Shown: positions 7,891 through 18,514 of the stretch, one piece after another
Layout of the letters: each line of letters starts with the position of its first letter
How positions within the stretch are numbered: position 1 is the stretch's first letter
DNA from: Halosimplex halophilum
Lineage (GTDB): Archaea > Halobacteriota > Halobacteria > Halobacteriales > Haloarculaceae
NCBI RefSeq assembly: GCF_004698125.1
Contig: NZ_ML214297.1
Location: forward strand, 1,054,001-1,118,000
DNA: 64,000 bases
Direction: 5' to 3'
The notes under the pieces: model-generated
Database searches by the model: none
The model's input: the letters and a program-made list of their open reading frames with translations, nothing else
What the model was told of the DNA's origin: nothing
Position numbers and translations under genes: made by a program

Positions 7891-8064
7891 ATGAGCACCG
7901 ATATGCGGTCGGTCGACGGACGATCGGTGGCCGAGCCGGAGATCGTCGCGACGGTCGACGAGGTCGACGGGGACGCCCGGTTCGTCGTCGCCGACATCGC
8001 CCGCGACGAGGCGTGGGCCTCGGTTCCCGAAGCCGACGCCTGCTCGCTCGACGAGTGGCGATAG
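7891..8064 (+). CDS. DUF7556 family small protein
   Basis: A 57-residue acidic protein with the pattern EIVATVDEVDGDARFVVADI followed by RDEAWASVP and a LDEWR end, which I recognise as a Halobacteria-only family (DUF7556, from memory). The frame stays open upstream to 7810, but the codons before the ATG at 7891 are AT-rich and unlike coding sequence, so I chose 7891. Function unknown. Confidence 0.7.
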   Translation: MSTDMRSVDGRSVAEPEIVATVDEVDGDARFVVADIARDEAWASVPEADACSLDEWR

Positions 8065-8154
8065 CTTGCCGGCCGTAGCGGTGCACGCAGTGGGAGTCCG
8101 GATTCGGCCGCCGGCGTGTGGCCGGCGGTCGGTTCACCGGTCCCAGTCCAGTTT

Positions 8155-9363
8155 TCACTCGGCAGACCCGGAGACAGCTGCGGCCAGCGCGACGGCGAGC
8201 GCGGTCGCGAGTGCGACGGCGCCGGCCGCGAGGAGGAGCGACTCGTAGCCGACGCCGGGGCGGCTCGCGAGTCCGGTGAAGAGGATCGGGCCGGCGGCGC
8301 GGCCGAGAAACGTCGTGCTGTTGCGGAGGCTGAAGGCGCCGGCGCGGTACTCGGCCGACACCCCTTCGCTGACGGCGGCGTCGATCGAGGGGAGCAACAG
8401 GCCGATCCCGGCACCGGCCGCGGTGAGTGCGGTCGCGGTCCCCGCAACAGTGGCCGCCGCCCACGCCCCGACGAAGCCCAGGCCGTAGCAGCCGAACCCG
8501 AGCGCGACGAGTCGGTCGCTGGACAGCCGGCGGGCCAGCCGGCCGCTGGCGGCGGCGACGACGGTCGACACCGCTTCGGTCGCCAGCAGTGCGACCCCCA
8601 CGAGGACTGGCGTGAGCGTCCGTTCGAGCAGGAACGGGACGGCGGTGAACACGACGCCGAACGCGAGCAGTTCCGTCAGCAGGGTCGCGCCGAAGAGCCC
8701 GAGCGTCCGGGGCGTCGCGATCTCCACCGCGGCCGCGCGCAGGTAGCCGGTCCCGGCGTCCCCTGACCGCGTCCGGCTCTCGGGGAGGACGAGGAACACT
8801 CCCAGCGCGACCGGGAGCGCCGCGAAGTACGCGAGAAACGGCGCGTTCCAGGCGACCGTGACGAGCGCGCCGCCCAGAACCGGGAACAGCGCCGCGGCCG
8901 CCGAGAGGACGGCGACGTTGACGCCGAGGACCGCGTTGCGCTGCGGGCCGTCGAACGTGTCGCCGATGATCGTGACCGTCGTGATGAAGATCGCCGCGGC
9001 GCCCGTCCCCTGCAGGACCCGCAGCGCGAGCACCACCTCGAACGAGGGGGCGAAGGCCATCGACCCCCCGAGGAGGCCGAACAGGGCGAGGCCGGCGACG
9101 AGGACGGGTTTCCGCCCGACGCGGTCCGTCAGGACGCCGACGAACGGCGAGAGGACGATCCCGACGAGGAAGTACCCGCTGACGAGCAGGCTCGTCTCGG
9201 GTTCGGACACCCCGAACTCGTCACGGAGGACGGGCAACCCTGGACTCACCAGCGGGACCCCAAGCGGGGCGAGCGCCGTGCTCGCGAGCACGACCTGGAC
9301 CGTCCGCGACCGCCACGGGACCCCCGCTGTCGCCCCGTCGTCGTCTTCGGTGGCTCCGGACAC
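8155..9363 (-). CDS. MFS transporter
   Basis: A 402-residue major facilitator protein with about 12 hydrophobic segments. The loop 2-3 signature is seen as GVLTDRVGRKP, and the first half has the exporter-like PGLPVLRDEFG and a GTGAA-containing helix typical of drug/proton antiporters. The start is GTG at 9363. Likely an efflux pump; substrate unknown. It converges with the DUF7556 gene. Confidence 0.85.
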   Translation of the reverse strand: MSGATEDDDGATAGVPWRSRTVQVVLASTALAPLGVPLVSPGLPVLRDEFGVSEPETSLLVSGYFLVGIVLSPFVGVLTDRVGRKPVLVAGLALFGLLGGSMAFAPSFEVVLALRVLQGTGAAAIFITTVTIIGDTFDGPQRNAVLGVNVAVLSAAAALFPVLGGALVTVAWNAPFLAYFAALPVALGVFLVLPESRTRSGDAGTGYLRAAAVEIATPRTLGLFGATLLTELLAFGVVFTAVPFLLERTLTPVLVGVALLATEAVSTVVAAASGRLARRLSSDRLVALGFGCYGLGFVGAWAAATVAGTATALTAAGAGIGLLLPSIDAAVSEGVSAEYRAGAFSLRNSTTFLGRAAGPILFTGLASRPGVGYESLLLAAGAVALATALAVALAAAVSGSAE

Positions 9364-9501
9364 GCGCCGACGGAACGGCGCCCGCGTCGAAAAACAGGGG
9401 CCGCTTATCCCGACTCGGGGGTCCGTACGCGGACGCTACCCGGAGGTCAGCCGGCGAGTATCGAGGGGCCGGACGCTCGCGGGTTAGTTCGCGGCAGAAC
9501 A

Positions 9502-9575
9502 CGGGCCGGAAGGGATTTGAACCCCTGACCGTCTGATTAAGAGTCAGACGCTCTGCCGGACTGAGCTACCGGCCC
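9502..9575 (-). tRNA. tRNA-Lys (anticodon CTT)
   Basis: Read on the minus strand, the 7-bp acceptor GGGCCGG pairs with CCGGCCC. The D-arm begins TAGCTCAG, the anticodon loop is CTCTTAA with CTT, and the T-arm contains GGTTCAAATCC. It is 74 nt with discriminator G and no encoded CCA or intron. A TATA-like element lies near 9601-9610, about 30 nt upstream. Confidence 0.96.
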
Positions 9576-9678
9576 ACGGATTCGAGTTACGGAGGTTGAC
9601 TGAAATACGTTACTGTTCGGTCCCGGGCGGTCGGAACAAGGGGGAATTATATGCGTCGTGGCCCTGTGACGTGACAGT

Positions 9679-11130
9679 ATGAGTGCCGGCATCACGATGG
9701 CGTCGATGTCTCGTTACGCCATCCTCGGGTGCGGGAGCGTGGGTCACGCCGTCGCCGAGGAACTCGTCGACGAGGGCAAGGAGGTCGAGATCATCGACCG
9801 CGACGAGGGACGCGTCGAGGCGCTGCGCGACCAGGACCTGGACGCCAACGTCGCCGACATCCGCGACGAGGCCGTCGTCGACGCGGTGGCCGACTGCGAC
9901 GTGGTCCTCATCATGTCCTCCGACGTCGAGGCCAACTCCGCCGCCGTCGAGAACATCCGCGCCCGCGGCGACGACCACTTCATCGTCGCCAGGGCCTCCG
10001 ACCCCGTCTCCGCCGACGAACTCACGGATCTGGGCGCCGACGTGGTGATCAACCCCTCCGCCGTCATCGCCGACTCCGCGCTGCGCGCCCTGGAGACCGG
10101 CGAACTGGAGTTCAAGGCCCGCAACCTCGCCGAGGTCATCGACGACACCGAGGAGCGCATGGCCATCCTCGTCCACCGCAGTCCGGACCCCGATTCGATC
10201 GCCTCCGCCGCGGCGCTGCGGGACATCGCCGCCAGCCGCGACGTGGAGGCCGACATCATCTACGAGGGCGAGATCGGCCACCAGGAGAACCGCGCGTTCG
10301 TCAACCTGCTGGGCATCGACCTCGTCTCCCGCGACGAGGTCGACATGGACGACTACGACACCGTCGCCCTGGTCGACTACGCGAAGGGCGGCGAGCCCGC
10401 CGCCGGCGAGATCGACATCCTCCTCGACCACTACGAGTACGAGAACGAGGACCTGGACACCGGCTTCGAGGACGTGCGCTCGAACGTCTCCGCCACCTCG
10501 ACCATCCTCACCAAGTACATTCAGGAACTCGATCTGAATCTCAGCCAGGAGGTCGCCACCGCCCTGCTCTACGGCATCCGCGCCGAGACGCTGGACTTCA
10601 AGCGCGACACGACCCCCGCCGACCTCACCGCGGCGGCCTACCTCTACCCGTTCGCCGACCACGACACGCTCGAACAGGTCGAGTCGCCGTCGATGTCGCC
10701 CGAGACGCTGGACGTGCTCGCCGAGGCGATCCGCAACCGGGAGGTCAGCGGCTCCCACCTCGTCTCCAACGCGGGGTTCATCCGCGACCGCGACGCCCTG
10801 GCCCAGGCCGCCCAGCACCTCCTGAACCTCGAAGGCATCACCACGACCGCCGTCTTCGCCATCGCCGACGACACCATCTACCTCGCCGCCCGCTCGAAGG
10901 ACATCCGCATGAACATCGGGAAGGTGCTCGACGACGCCTTCGGCGAGATGGGCGAGGCGAAGGGCCACTCGACCGACGCCGCCGTCGAGATCCCGCTGGG
11001 CATCTTCACCGGCATCGAGACCAGCGAGGACAACCGCGAGACGCTCCTGCAACTGACCGAGGAGGCCGTCCGCAAGAAACTGTTCGACGCGATGGGCGTC
11101 GACTCCGCGGGCGAGAGCAACGGCAGCTGA
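9679..11130 (+). CDS. RCK_N/DHH-domain phosphoesterase-like protein
   Basis: 483 residues. The N-terminal 120 residues form a TrkA-N/RCK Rossmann domain (ILGCGSVGHAVAEEL, then EIIDRDEGRVEAL). A DHH-type domain follows (SPDPDSIASA motif I, VDYAKGG, then LLDHYEYEN at the motif III site) with a DHHA1-like C-terminal third. The canonical DHH is DHY here. Such proteins are linked to cyclic-dinucleotide or nanoRNA hydrolysis, and the RCK domain suggests nucleotide sensing; its substrate is unknown. TATA AATTATAT (9645-9652) predicts a leaderless start at the ATG at 9679. Confidence 0.85.
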   Translation: MSAGITMASMSRYAILGCGSVGHAVAEELVDEGKEVEIIDRDEGRVEALRDQDLDANVADIRDEAVVDAVADCDVVLIMSSDVEANSAAVENIRARGDDHFIVARASDPVSADELTDLGADVVINPSAVIADSALRALETGELEFKARNLAEVIDDTEERMAILVHRSPDPDSIASAAALRDIAASRDVEADIIYEGEIGHQENRAFVNLLGIDLVSRDEVDMDDYDTVALVDYAKGGEPAAGEIDILLDHYEYENEDLDTGFEDVRSNVSATSTILTKYIQELDLNLSQEVATALLYGIRAETLDFKRDTTPADLTAAAYLYPFADHDTLEQVESPSMSPETLDVLAEAIRNREVSGSHLVSNAGFIRDRDALAQAAQHLLNLEGITTTAVFAIADDTIYLAARSKDIRMNIGKVLDDAFGEMGEAKGHSTDAAVEIPLGIFTGIETSEDNRETLLQLTEEAVRKKLFDAMGVDSAGESNGS

Positions 11131-11203
11131 CGGACGGTACTTTTCGACGGGTGCGCCTCGCGCGAGCGGGAGATACATACCGGAGAGGGGCGAACTCCAA
11201 CGC

Positions 11204-11653
11204 ATGAGCGACAGCGACTGGAGCGACCGGATCGTCGGCGAGCGGATGCAGACCGACCAGGAGTTCGCCGAGAAGGTCGCCGCCTCGAACTTCTCGCGCC
11301 AGCAGTGGGGGCTGATCATGACCGCCGTCGAGTTCGAGATCGAGAACCCCGACGACCCCGAGTCGGCCCGCCTGGTGGCGGACACGAGCAAGGTCGAGAG
11401 CGTCGTCCCCGAGCTGGAGAAGGTCGACCAGGCCGCGGGGATGGCCGCCGGCGGCGGTCGACCGGACGACGACGCCGGGGGCATCCTCGACGGGGTCAAG
11501 GACGCCCTCGGCCTCGGCGGCGGGGGAGACGGTATCGACCGCGAGCAGCTGGCCGCCGCCGAGGAGATGGCGCAGATGTACGCCGGCGACCTCCAGGAGA
11601 GGCTCGAATCCCGGGGCAAGTGGGAGGAGGTCTGTGTCCTCGCCCGGGAGTGA
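11204..11653 (+). CDS. DUF5799 family protein
   Basis: A 149-residue acidic protein starting with a DWSDRIVGERMQTDQEF-type segment and FSRQQWGLIMTAVEF, which I recall as the Halobacteria-specific DUF5799 family. A glycine-rich linker (about 85-110) separates two helical parts. Function unknown. It lies downstream of the RCK-DHH gene in the same direction with a 73-nt gap. Confidence 0.8.
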   Translation: MSDSDWSDRIVGERMQTDQEFAEKVAASNFSRQQWGLIMTAVEFEIENPDDPESARLVADTSKVESVVPELEKVDQAAGMAAGGGRPDDDAGGILDGVKDALGLGGGGDGIDREQLAAAEEMAQMYAGDLQERLESRGKWEEVCVLARE

Positions 11654-11722
11654 CGCGGTCCCGGTGGTTCCCGCCGGGTCCGAACGGCGACCGACCGGCC
11701 GCCGTTCGGCGGTCCCGATCCG

Positions 11723-11863
11723 CTACTCGCTGGTGAACAGCGTCAGTCCCTCGGCCTCGTAGATGTTGATGAGTTCGGCGACGATCTCGTCGTAGGACTC
11801 GCCGTCCTCGCGCAGTGCGTCCAGGCGCTCGATCGTCTCCTCGTCGAGTTCGACCGTCGGCAT
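11723..11863 (-). CDS. DUF7557-like small protein (antitoxin-like)
   Basis: A 46-residue ORF, MPTVELDEETIERLDALRED..., ending LTLFTSE. The strand-helix-helix layout with a GESYDEIVAELI segment matches the short DUF7557/VapB-like family of Halobacteria. No toxin gene adjoins it, so it is probably an orphan DNA-binding protein. It is convergent with the DUF5799 gene. Confidence 0.75.
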   Translation of the reverse strand: MPTVELDEETIERLDALREDGESYDEIVAELINIYEAEGLTLFTSE

Positions 11864-11923
11864 ACAGTCGGCACTAGGGACGCTCGGAGACTTAAAATAC
11901 CGGGACAGCGCCGGGTTCGACGC

Positions 11924-12904
11924 TCAGAGGCGGTCGACGACGGCCGCGGTCACCTCGTCGGTCGAGGCGTCGCCGCCCAGGTCCGGCGTGCGCGGGCCGT
12001 CGGCGAGGACGCCCTCGACGGCCTCGCGGACGGCGGCCGCCTCGTCGCCGTAGTCGAGGTGGTCGAGCAGCATCGCCGCCGAGAGTATCATCGCGGAGGG
12101 GTTGGCGATCCCCTCGCCGGCGATGTCCGGGGCCGACCCGTGGACCGGTTCGAACAGCGCGTTGTCCTCGCCGACGTTCGCGCTCGGGAGCAGGCCCAGC
12201 CCGCCGACCAGCCCGGCAGCGAGGTCCGAGAGCATGTCCCCTGCGAGGTTCGGACAGATGACGACGCCGTAGTCCTCGGGGTGCATGACGAGGTGCATCG
12301 CCAGGGCGTCCATCAGCGCCGTGTCGTAGTCGACGTCGAACGAGTCGCCGACCTCCTGGGCAGTTTCCAGGAAGAGGCCGTCCGTCTCGCGCATGACGTT
12401 GGCCTTGTGGGCGATGGTGACGTTCTCGAAGCCGTTCTGTTTCGCGTAGCGGAAGCCGAACTCGGCGATCTCGCGGGAGGCGTCCTCGGTGATCACGCGC
12501 GTCAGCGTGCGGACGCCGTCGTCGATCTCGGCCTCGATGCCGGAGTAGACGCCCTCGGTGTTCTCGCGGATGAAGACGAGGTCCGTGTCCGGCTGGACGG
12601 CGTCGAGGCCGGGATAGGAGCGAGCGGGGCGGACGTTGGCGAACGAGCCGACCACGTCCCGCAGCGGGAGGATCACGTCGGCGGCCGTCTCGCCGGCGGC
12701 GCCGAACAGCGTCGCGTCGGCGTCGGCCGCCAGCTCCCGGGTCTCGGCGGGCAGCGCCTCGCCGGTCTCCGCCTCCACCGCGTCGCCGGCCTCGCCCTCG
12801 ACGAAGTCGAAGTCGGCGTCGACCGCCTCCAGCACGTCGACTGCCGCCGGTGTGACTTCCTGCCCGATGCCGTCGCCGGGGATCACGGCGATCTCGTGAG
12901 TCAT
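11924..12904 (-). CDS. leuB: 3-isopropylmalate dehydrogenase
   Basis: 326 residues, the normal size for archaeal LeuB/isocitrate dehydrogenase-family enzymes. Visible motifs: [10 protein letters not shown] at the start, the [14 protein letters not shown] loop, [13 protein letters not shown] with the catalytic lysine, [17 protein letters not shown], and [19 protein letters not shown] for metal and NAD binding. It oxidises and decarboxylates 3-isopropylmalate in leucine synthesis. It is not adjacent to leuCD; a weak TATA-like element lies around 12925-12935, so it probably has its own promoter. Confidence 0.93.
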   Translation of the reverse strand: MTHEIAVIPGDGIGQEVTPAAVDVLEAVDADFDFVEGEAGDAVEAETGEALPAETRELAADADATLFGAAGETAADVILPLRDVVGSFANVRPARSYPGLDAVQPDTDLVFIRENTEGVYSGIEAEIDDGVRTLTRVITEDASREIAEFGFRYAKQNGFENVTIAHKANVMRETDGLFLETAQEVGDSFDVDYDTALMDALAMHLVMHPEDYGVVICPNLAGDMLSDLAAGLVGGLGLLPSANVGEDNALFEPVHGSAPDIAGEGIANPSAMILSAAMLLDHLDYGDEAAAVREAVEGVLADGPRTPDLGGDASTDEVTAAVVDRL

Positions 12905-12978
12905 GCGAGTAACTCCAGCGGGTGCCGAAAAGAGGGTGTCGATGTGCGACAGCGGCGCTTCGGCGGTCTGACGCCCGA

Positions 12979-13650
12979 TCAGTCGCGGCCGGCGTCACCC
13001 GGGTACGCGACCGCCCGCACCGGCGAGGCGTCGGCCCCGTCGAACCGGAGCGGGTAGGCCCGGAGTTCGAACCCCCCGGACACCCGCCCGAGCCCGCGGA
13101 GGTTCTCGACGATCAGCCGGTCGGCGTCGAACAGCCGCTCGTGGACGGGGAATCCGTCAGGTTCGCCCTCGTCCGCGCGCTCGGTCGGCGTCGGGTCCGG
13201 GTTGACCGTGTCGACGCCCAGATCGCAGCCGTGGGCGGCCAGCCACGCGGCCGCCTCGGCGGAGAGATACGGGTGGTCGAAGTACCGGTCGTCGCCCCAG
13301 TGGCGGTCCCAGCCGGTGACGACCGCGACCAGGTCCACCCCGTCGGGGTCGGCGGTCAGCGCGTCCCGGAGCGCGTCGCGGCCGATCCGTTCGCGGGGTT
13401 CGAGCGGCCGCAGGTCGGCCGCGGCGGCGTCGAACCGGAACCGCTCGACGGGGAACTCGTCGAGCGACGAGCCGTCCGTGAGGTGCGCGGGCGCGTCGAC
13501 GTGGGTCCCCGCGTGGGAGTCCAGGTCGAGCCGCGTCGTCCGGTAGCCGTCCGCGTCGCGGGTCGCGTCGGGCTCGACCCGCACGGGCTCCGTGCCGGGG
13601 TACACCGGCATCCCGGTGGCCAGCGGATGGGTGAGGTCCAGGGGTGACAC
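12979..13650 (-). CDS. Cyclase family protein (KynB-like metal hydrolase)
   Basis: 223 residues with the family metal motif [12 protein letters not shown] (HxGTHxDxPxH) near residues 45-56 and a [15 protein letters not shown] start. Relatives include arylformamidase (kynurenine formamidase) and various amidohydrolase-like cyclases, so the substrate is open. It sits 74 nt upstream of leuB in the same direction; co-transcription is possible but functionally unexplained. Confidence 0.85.
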   Translation of the reverse strand: MSPLDLTHPLATGMPVYPGTEPVRVEPDATRDADGYRTTRLDLDSHAGTHVDAPAHLTDGSSLDEFPVERFRFDAAAADLRPLEPRERIGRDALRDALTADPDGVDLVAVVTGWDRHWGDDRYFDHPYLSAEAAAWLAAHGCDLGVDTVNPDPTPTERADEGEPDGFPVHERLFDADRLIVENLRGLGRVSGGFELRAYPLRFDGADASPVRAVAYPGDAGRD

Positions 13651-13793
13651 CCGCGGGCGTACGCCCGCCCGACTGAAATGGGCGGCGGCGCGGCCGCGGC
13701 CGCCCCGCGGGCTCGCGAATTCGGCCTAAACAGGTATCACGTCTGATAACTGGTGAATTAGACATAAGATATCCGGCGATAGCTGGAGGGACA

Positions 13794-16700
13794 ATGAGAC
13801 TGAGTGCGAAACTCATCCTCGTCTTTCTGGTGGTCTCGCTGATACCGACGGCGGTAGTCGGGGTGACGGCGAACGGGGCGATGACCGACCTGAGCGAGCA
13901 GTCCCAGCGCGCGAGCGCGGCGTCGCTGGAAGCGCAGGTGACCGACGAGCTGAACAACAGCGTCGAGGCCCGCAGCGAGGGGGTCGGGAACCTGCTCAAC
14001 GAGCGCCGCGCCGACGTGAAGTCGCTGGCCGGGACCGCGGCGGTCGCCGACTACTACGCGACGGCGAGCGGCGAGTCGACGGCGGCGCGCGAGCGGAGCG
14101 CCCGGCGGCTCGGGACCCTCGCGCTCCACGTCCGCGACGCCGTCGAGAGCACCGCCGAGACGGTCATCGCCGAGCGCTACGACGGGCGGGCCTGGGAGGA
14201 CCTGAGCGCCGACGAACGACGGGCGGTCGAGACGGCGGTCGAGCGACGGATCGCCGGCACGGCCGGCGACGGGACGGCCGACCGCGGCGCGCTCGCCGAC
14301 ACGTTCCGCCCCGGCTACGTCGGCGAGACCGGGTACGCGATGGTCACCGACCGCAACGGGTCGGTGGTCGTCCACCACGAGGTCGGCGACGGCGAGCGGC
14401 TGGGCGACGGCGTCGGCGGGCTCGCGATGGTCTACGACGCGGTCGACCGGACGGTCCGGTCGGACGAGCGCGTCCGCGCCGGCGAGGACTGGGCGAGCGA
14501 GACCTACGCAGCGGGCGAGGACGACGCGACACGGGTCGTCTCCTACGCGTACTACGACCGGTTCGACTGGGTGATCGCGCCGACGGTCCCGGTCGCCGAG
14601 TTCCGCCGGGGCAGCGTCGTCGAGGCGCGGTCGACCGTCGCGGCCTCCTTCGAGAGCGCGCTGTGGACTCAGACGATGACTGTCGGCGGCGAAGACGTAC
14701 AGGCCTACCGGAGCCTCCGCCTGACCGACGCCGACGGGCGGGAAGTCGTCGGCGTCACCCGGACCGGCGGCGGGTCGGTCGAGGTCTCGGAGAACGGGAC
14801 CTCCTACGCGGACGCGGAGTGGTTCTCCCGCGCGGAGGGCGCCCGACCCGGCCGGGTCGTCGTCGGCGACATCGGGATGCGAGACGGCGAACAGCGGAGC
14901 GTGCTCGCGACGCCGGTGTACCACGACGGTCGCCTGGCGGGCGTGCTGGCGGCGGAGTTCAACTACCACCACGTCACCAACATGACCAACGGCGTGACCG
15001 TCGCGGAGTCGGGGTACCTCTACATCGTCAACGACCGGGGCGAACTCGTCAGTTACCCCCGCGAGGCGCTGCTGCGCGAGCAGGCCAACGTCGCCCAGGG
15101 GGCGCTGGGCGACTCCCTGGCGACGATCGTCAACGAACGGATGCTCCAGGGCGAGGCCGGACTCGCGACCTACAGCCTCGGCAACGACAGCGACGCGGCC
15201 AAACGCTACGTCGGCTTCCGGCCGATCGACGTGGGCGAGCGGACCTTCACGATGGTCGCAACCGTCCCCGAGTCCGACGTGACCGACCCGGCGGCCGCGC
15301 TCGGGGCGCAACTGCGCGCGGAGGCCGACGCGACCCGCCAGACGATCCTGCTCATCCTCGGCGCCGTCCTGGTCGGCGTCGTCGCGACCGGCTACGGGCT
15401 CGCCCGCTACTTCGCCCGGCCGATCGAGCGGGTCCGCGACCACGCCCAGCGGCTCGCCCGCGGCGAGTTCGACGAGGAACTGGATGTCGACGCCGGCAAC
15501 GACGAGATCGGCGAGATGGTCACCGCCTTCGAGGGGATGCACGACAACCTCTCGGTGGCCGCCGCCCAGGCGGACGCGCTGGCCGACCAGGAGTTCGACG
15601 CGCCCGTCCTCGACGAGGAGGTCCCGGGCCGGCTGGGCGCCGCGCTGACGACGATGCACGAGAACACCGAGGCGTTCGTCGCGGACCTGGACGAGGCCCG
15701 CAGCGAGGCCGAGGCCGCCCGCGAGGAGGCCGAACAGCTGGCCGCCGACCTGCAGCGGCAGGCCGAGGAGGCCGCGGGCGTCCTCGAACGGGCCGCCGAC
15801 GGCGACCTGACCGCCCGGATGGACGAGGCCCGCGACAGCGAGGCGATGCGGACCATCGCCACCGAGTTCAACGCGATGCTCGCCGACCTGGAGGAGACCG
15901 TCGTCGAGATCAAGCGGTTCAGCGACGAGGTCGCGGGCGTCAGCGAGCAGGTCTCCCGCGGGTCGACGGAGGTGTCCTCGGCCAGCCGGGAGGTCGCCGA
16001 GTCCATCGAGGACATCGCCGCCCGCGCCGCCGAGCAGACCGGGAGCCTCGAGGAGGTCTCCGGCGAGATGAACGACCTCTCGGCGACCGTCGAGGAGATC
16101 GCCTCCTCCTCGGACGAGGTGGCCGAGCTCTCCGCGGCGGCCGCCGCGGACGCCCGCGACGGGACCGACCTGGCCGCGGAGTCGATCGACGTGATGGAGA
16201 CCATCGAGGCCCAGGCCGACGCGACCGTCGCGGAGATGGAGCAACTGGAGGCGGCGGTCTCGGAGATCGACGAGATCGTCGCGCTCATCGACGACATCGC
16301 CGAGCAGACGAACGTCCTCGCGCTGAACGCCTCCATCGAGGCCGCCCGCGCCGGCGAGGCCGGCGAGGGCTTCGCCGTCGTCGCCCAGGAGGTCAAGGGG
16401 CTCGCCGAGGAGACGAGCGAGGCGACCGACGAGATCGCCGACCGCATCGACGGCGTGGAGTCGTCGACGGCCGAGACGGTCGCGGACATGCGCGAGATGC
16501 ACGCGGCCGTCGAGGAGGGCCGCGAGACCGTCGACGAGAGCCTGCGGACGCTGGAGGAGATCGCCGACCGCGTCGAGGAGGCCAACACCGGCGTCCAGTC
16601 GATCAACGACGCCACCGACGAGCAGGCCGCCTCCGCCCAGGAGGTCGTCGCGATGGCCGACGACGTGGCATCGGCCAGCCGCGAGACCCGCTCGGAGGCC

Positions 16701-16964
16701 CAGGAGGTCGCCTCCGCCGCCGAGCAACAGACGACGACCGCCTCGCAGATGGCCGGCACCGCCGACGAACTGGACGACCTGGCCGACCGGCTGCGCGAGC
16801 GCCTCGACGAGTTCACCGTCGGCGAGGGGGACGGTACCGACACCGCACCGGGCGGCGGAGACGACGACGGTTTGACCGTGGAGCCCGGGGACACGGGCGG
16901 GAGCGCGGATCCGTCCGCGTCCGCCGGCGACGACCGGGCGGCCACGGACGGGGGCGAAGAGTAA
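13794..16964 (+). CDS. Methyl-accepting transducer with long double-Cache ectodomain
   Basis: 1056 residues: TM1 at 7-27, an extracellular region of ~490 residues, TM2 at about 516-540, HAMP (540-595), and a coiled-coil cytoplasmic domain with the hairpin tip [20 protein letters not shown] at about 842-861 that contacts CheA/CheW. The ectodomain shows two Cache-like signatures, [18 protein letters not shown] (~180) and [18 protein letters not shown] (~405). It is therefore a halobacterial chemo- or osmotaxis transducer for an extracellular ligand. The C-terminal ~45 residues are a disordered acidic tail. GGAGGG lies 5 nt upstream of the ATG. Confidence 0.92.
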   Translation: MRLSAKLILVFLVVSLIPTAVVGVTANGAMTDLSEQSQRASAASLEAQVTDELNNSVEARSEGVGNLLNERRADVKSLAGTAAVADYYATASGESTAARERSARRLGTLALHVRDAVESTAETVIAERYDGRAWEDLSADERRAVETAVERRIAGTAGDGTADRGALADTFRPGYVGETGYAMVTDRNGSVVVHHEVGDGERLGDGVGGLAMVYDAVDRTVRSDERVRAGEDWASETYAAGEDDATRVVSYAYYDRFDWVIAPTVPVAEFRRGSVVEARSTVAASFESALWTQTMTVGGEDVQAYRSLRLTDADGREVVGVTRTGGGSVEVSENGTSYADAEWFSRAEGARPGRVVVGDIGMRDGEQRSVLATPVYHDGRLAGVLAAEFNYHHVTNMTNGVTVAESGYLYIVNDRGELVSYPREALLREQANVAQGALGDSLATIVNERMLQGEAGLATYSLGNDSDAAKRYVGFRPIDVGERTFTMVATVPESDVTDPAAALGAQLRAEADATRQTILLILGAVLVGVVATGYGLARYFARPIERVRDHAQRLARGEFDEELDVDAGNDEIGEMVTAFEGMHDNLSVAAAQADALADQEFDAPVLDEEVPGRLGAALTTMHENTEAFVADLDEARSEAEAAREEAEQLAADLQRQAEEAAGVLERAADGDLTARMDEARDSEAMRTIATEFNAMLADLEETVVEIKRFSDEVAGVSEQVSRGSTEVSSASREVAESIEDIAARAAEQTGSLEEVSGEMNDLSATVEEIASSSDEVAELSAAAAADARDGTDLAAESIDVMETIEAQADATVAEMEQLEAAVSEIDEIVALIDDIAEQTNVLALNASIEAARAGEAGEGFAVVAQEVKGLAEETSEATDEIADRIDGVESSTAETVADMREMHAAVEEGRETVDESLRTLEEIADRVEEANTGVQSINDATDEQAASAQEVVAMADDVASASRETRSEAQEVASAAEQQTTTASQMAGTADELDDLADRLRERLDEFTVGEGDGTDTAPGGGDDDGLTVEPGDTGGSADPSASAGDDRAATDGGEE

Positions 16965-17039
16965 GGCGGCCGCTCGCGGCCGCGATCCAGCCGGAGACAC
17001 GACTGAAGATTGAAGTCCGTGTAGAGTCTAAAGCGGCTC

Positions 17040-18443
17040 ATGCCTGACCCCGTCGGACGAGGAACAGAGACGGGAGCGGGGAGTCGAGACCCTCCCGACG
17101 GGCCGCGGATCCGGGCGCAGTTCGCGACTGCCGACCTCCCCCGTCACCTCGCGTTGTTCTACCGCACTCGCGCGGAGCAACTTGCGACGGTCTCGGCGTT
17201 CGTGGAGCGCGGACTGGCGCTCGACGAGCGAGTCGTCTACCTCGCCGACGAAAACGAGGTCGAGACGGTGGTCGACGCGCTCGATGCGACGGGGATCGAC
17301 GTGGCGGCCTGCCGCGACCGGGGACGGCTCCGCGTCGAAGACGCCCGGGCGGTCTACGGGGAGGACACGTTCGACCCGGCCCGGACGGTCGACGGCGTCG
17401 AGTCCCTCGCACGCGAGGCCGTCGAGGACGGGTACGCGGGACTCAGGCTCGCCGGCGAGAACACCTGGTCGTTCGAAGCCGACTGCGAGTTCGATAGCGT
17501 GATCGAGTTCGAACGCGACTTCGACCGGCGATGTCCGGAGTTCGAGGTGACCGCGCTCTGCCAGTACAGCCTCGACCGGTTCGACGACGCCGCGGTCGGC
17601 AAGGCGCTCCAGACCCACGAGCAGGTCGTCTACCGCGGACGGCTCTGCGAGAACCCCTACTACGTGCCGCCCGCCGAAGCCCTGGAAGCGGGCGCGCCGC
17701 TTTCCAACGGTACGCTGTTGCTGGAACAGACCCGCGACGTGGACCGCTTCGAGCGCGACATCGAACGCCGCGAACAGCGTCTCTCGGTCGTCAACCGCGT
17801 CCTCAGACACAACCTCCGAAACGACCTCAACGTGATCCTCGGGCGACTGGACTGGTTCGAGCGTTCCGATGCGGATCCGGGTCAGGCCGAGCAGATCCGG
17901 GTCATCCGCGACGCCGCCGAGCGGCTGCTCGCGCTCTCCGAGAAGGCCCGCCACGTCGACCGGACGCTCGAATCGGTCGACCACGGACAGGTCCCCCTCC
18001 TCGACTGTATCGAAGAGACCGTCGACGACCTCGAATCCGAGCTTCCGGACCTCCGGGTCACGCTCGAACGCGCGCCGCCGGACGCGGCCGCCGCCGCCGA
18101 CAGCGTCGTCGGGCTGGCGATCCGCGAGGTCATCTCGGTCGCGGCGGAGCGACTGGACGACCCGTCAGTCACCGTCTCGGTGCGAACCGACGGCCCCGCC
18201 GGCGTCGCGACCGTCGACGTCGCCGCGACCGATCCCTTCGTCTCCCAGGGGACCCGCGACACCCTGCGGTCGGGCTCCGAGGAGTCGCTCCAGCACGCCG
18301 TCGGCCTCAGCATGTGGGTCGTCAAGTGGGTCGTCGAGTCGGTGAACGGCTCCCTCCGTATGCCCTCCGACGGACCGGTCGACCGGATCGAGTTCACTGT
18401 GCCGACCGTTCCGAGTAGCGGCCCGACCGACAGGTCCGTCTAG
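17040..18443 (+). CDS. MEDS sensory domain protein with degenerate histidine kinase domain
   Basis: 467 residues. Residues ~30-205 resemble the MEDS (DcmR sensory) domain: HLALFYRTRAEQLATVSAFVERGL..., a predicted Rossmann-like RecA fold. A HisKA-like helix follows with H257 in VLRHNLRNDLNVIL. The last ~150 residues align with an HATPase_c region, but the N-box asparagine is replaced (IREVISVAAER) and no DxGxG G1 motif is present. It may thus act as a phosphotransfer or scaffold protein rather than a kinase. It lies 76 nt after the transducer, in the same direction. Confidence 0.8.
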   Translation: MPDPVGRGTETGAGSRDPPDGPRIRAQFATADLPRHLALFYRTRAEQLATVSAFVERGLALDERVVYLADENEVETVVDALDATGIDVAACRDRGRLRVEDARAVYGEDTFDPARTVDGVESLAREAVEDGYAGLRLAGENTWSFEADCEFDSVIEFERDFDRRCPEFEVTALCQYSLDRFDDAAVGKALQTHEQVVYRGRLCENPYYVPPAEALEAGAPLSNGTLLLEQTRDVDRFERDIERREQRLSVVNRVLRHNLRNDLNVILGRLDWFERSDADPGQAEQIRVIRDAAERLLALSEKARHVDRTLESVDHGQVPLLDCIEETVDDLESELPDLRVTLERAPPDAAAAADSVVGLAIREVISVAAERLDDPSVTVSVRTDGPAGVATVDVAATDPFVSQGTRDTLRSGSEESLQHAVGLSMWVVKWVVESVNGSLRMPSDGPVDRIEFTVPTVPSSGPTDRSV

Positions 18444-18514
18444 GGGCGCCGGCGAAGACAGCCGCCGAACGCGGCGTCAGAAAGCGACGACAGTCAGGGG
18501 GCGACCTGCGCGAG

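Noticed and set aside
9610-11619. 669-codon minus-strand frame opposite the RCK-DHH gene
   Set aside because: Antisense shadow with DDGG/VVV-type low complexity.
13758-17000. 1080-codon minus-strand frame opposite the transducer gene
   Set aside because: Antisense of a clear MCP gene; long open frames on the other strand arise from GC-rich codon bias. Its protein has only VDxxG/RRR low-complexity character.
14663-17047. 794-codon plus-strand frame overlapping the transducer
   Set aside because: Arg/Gly-rich +1 shadow with no domain.
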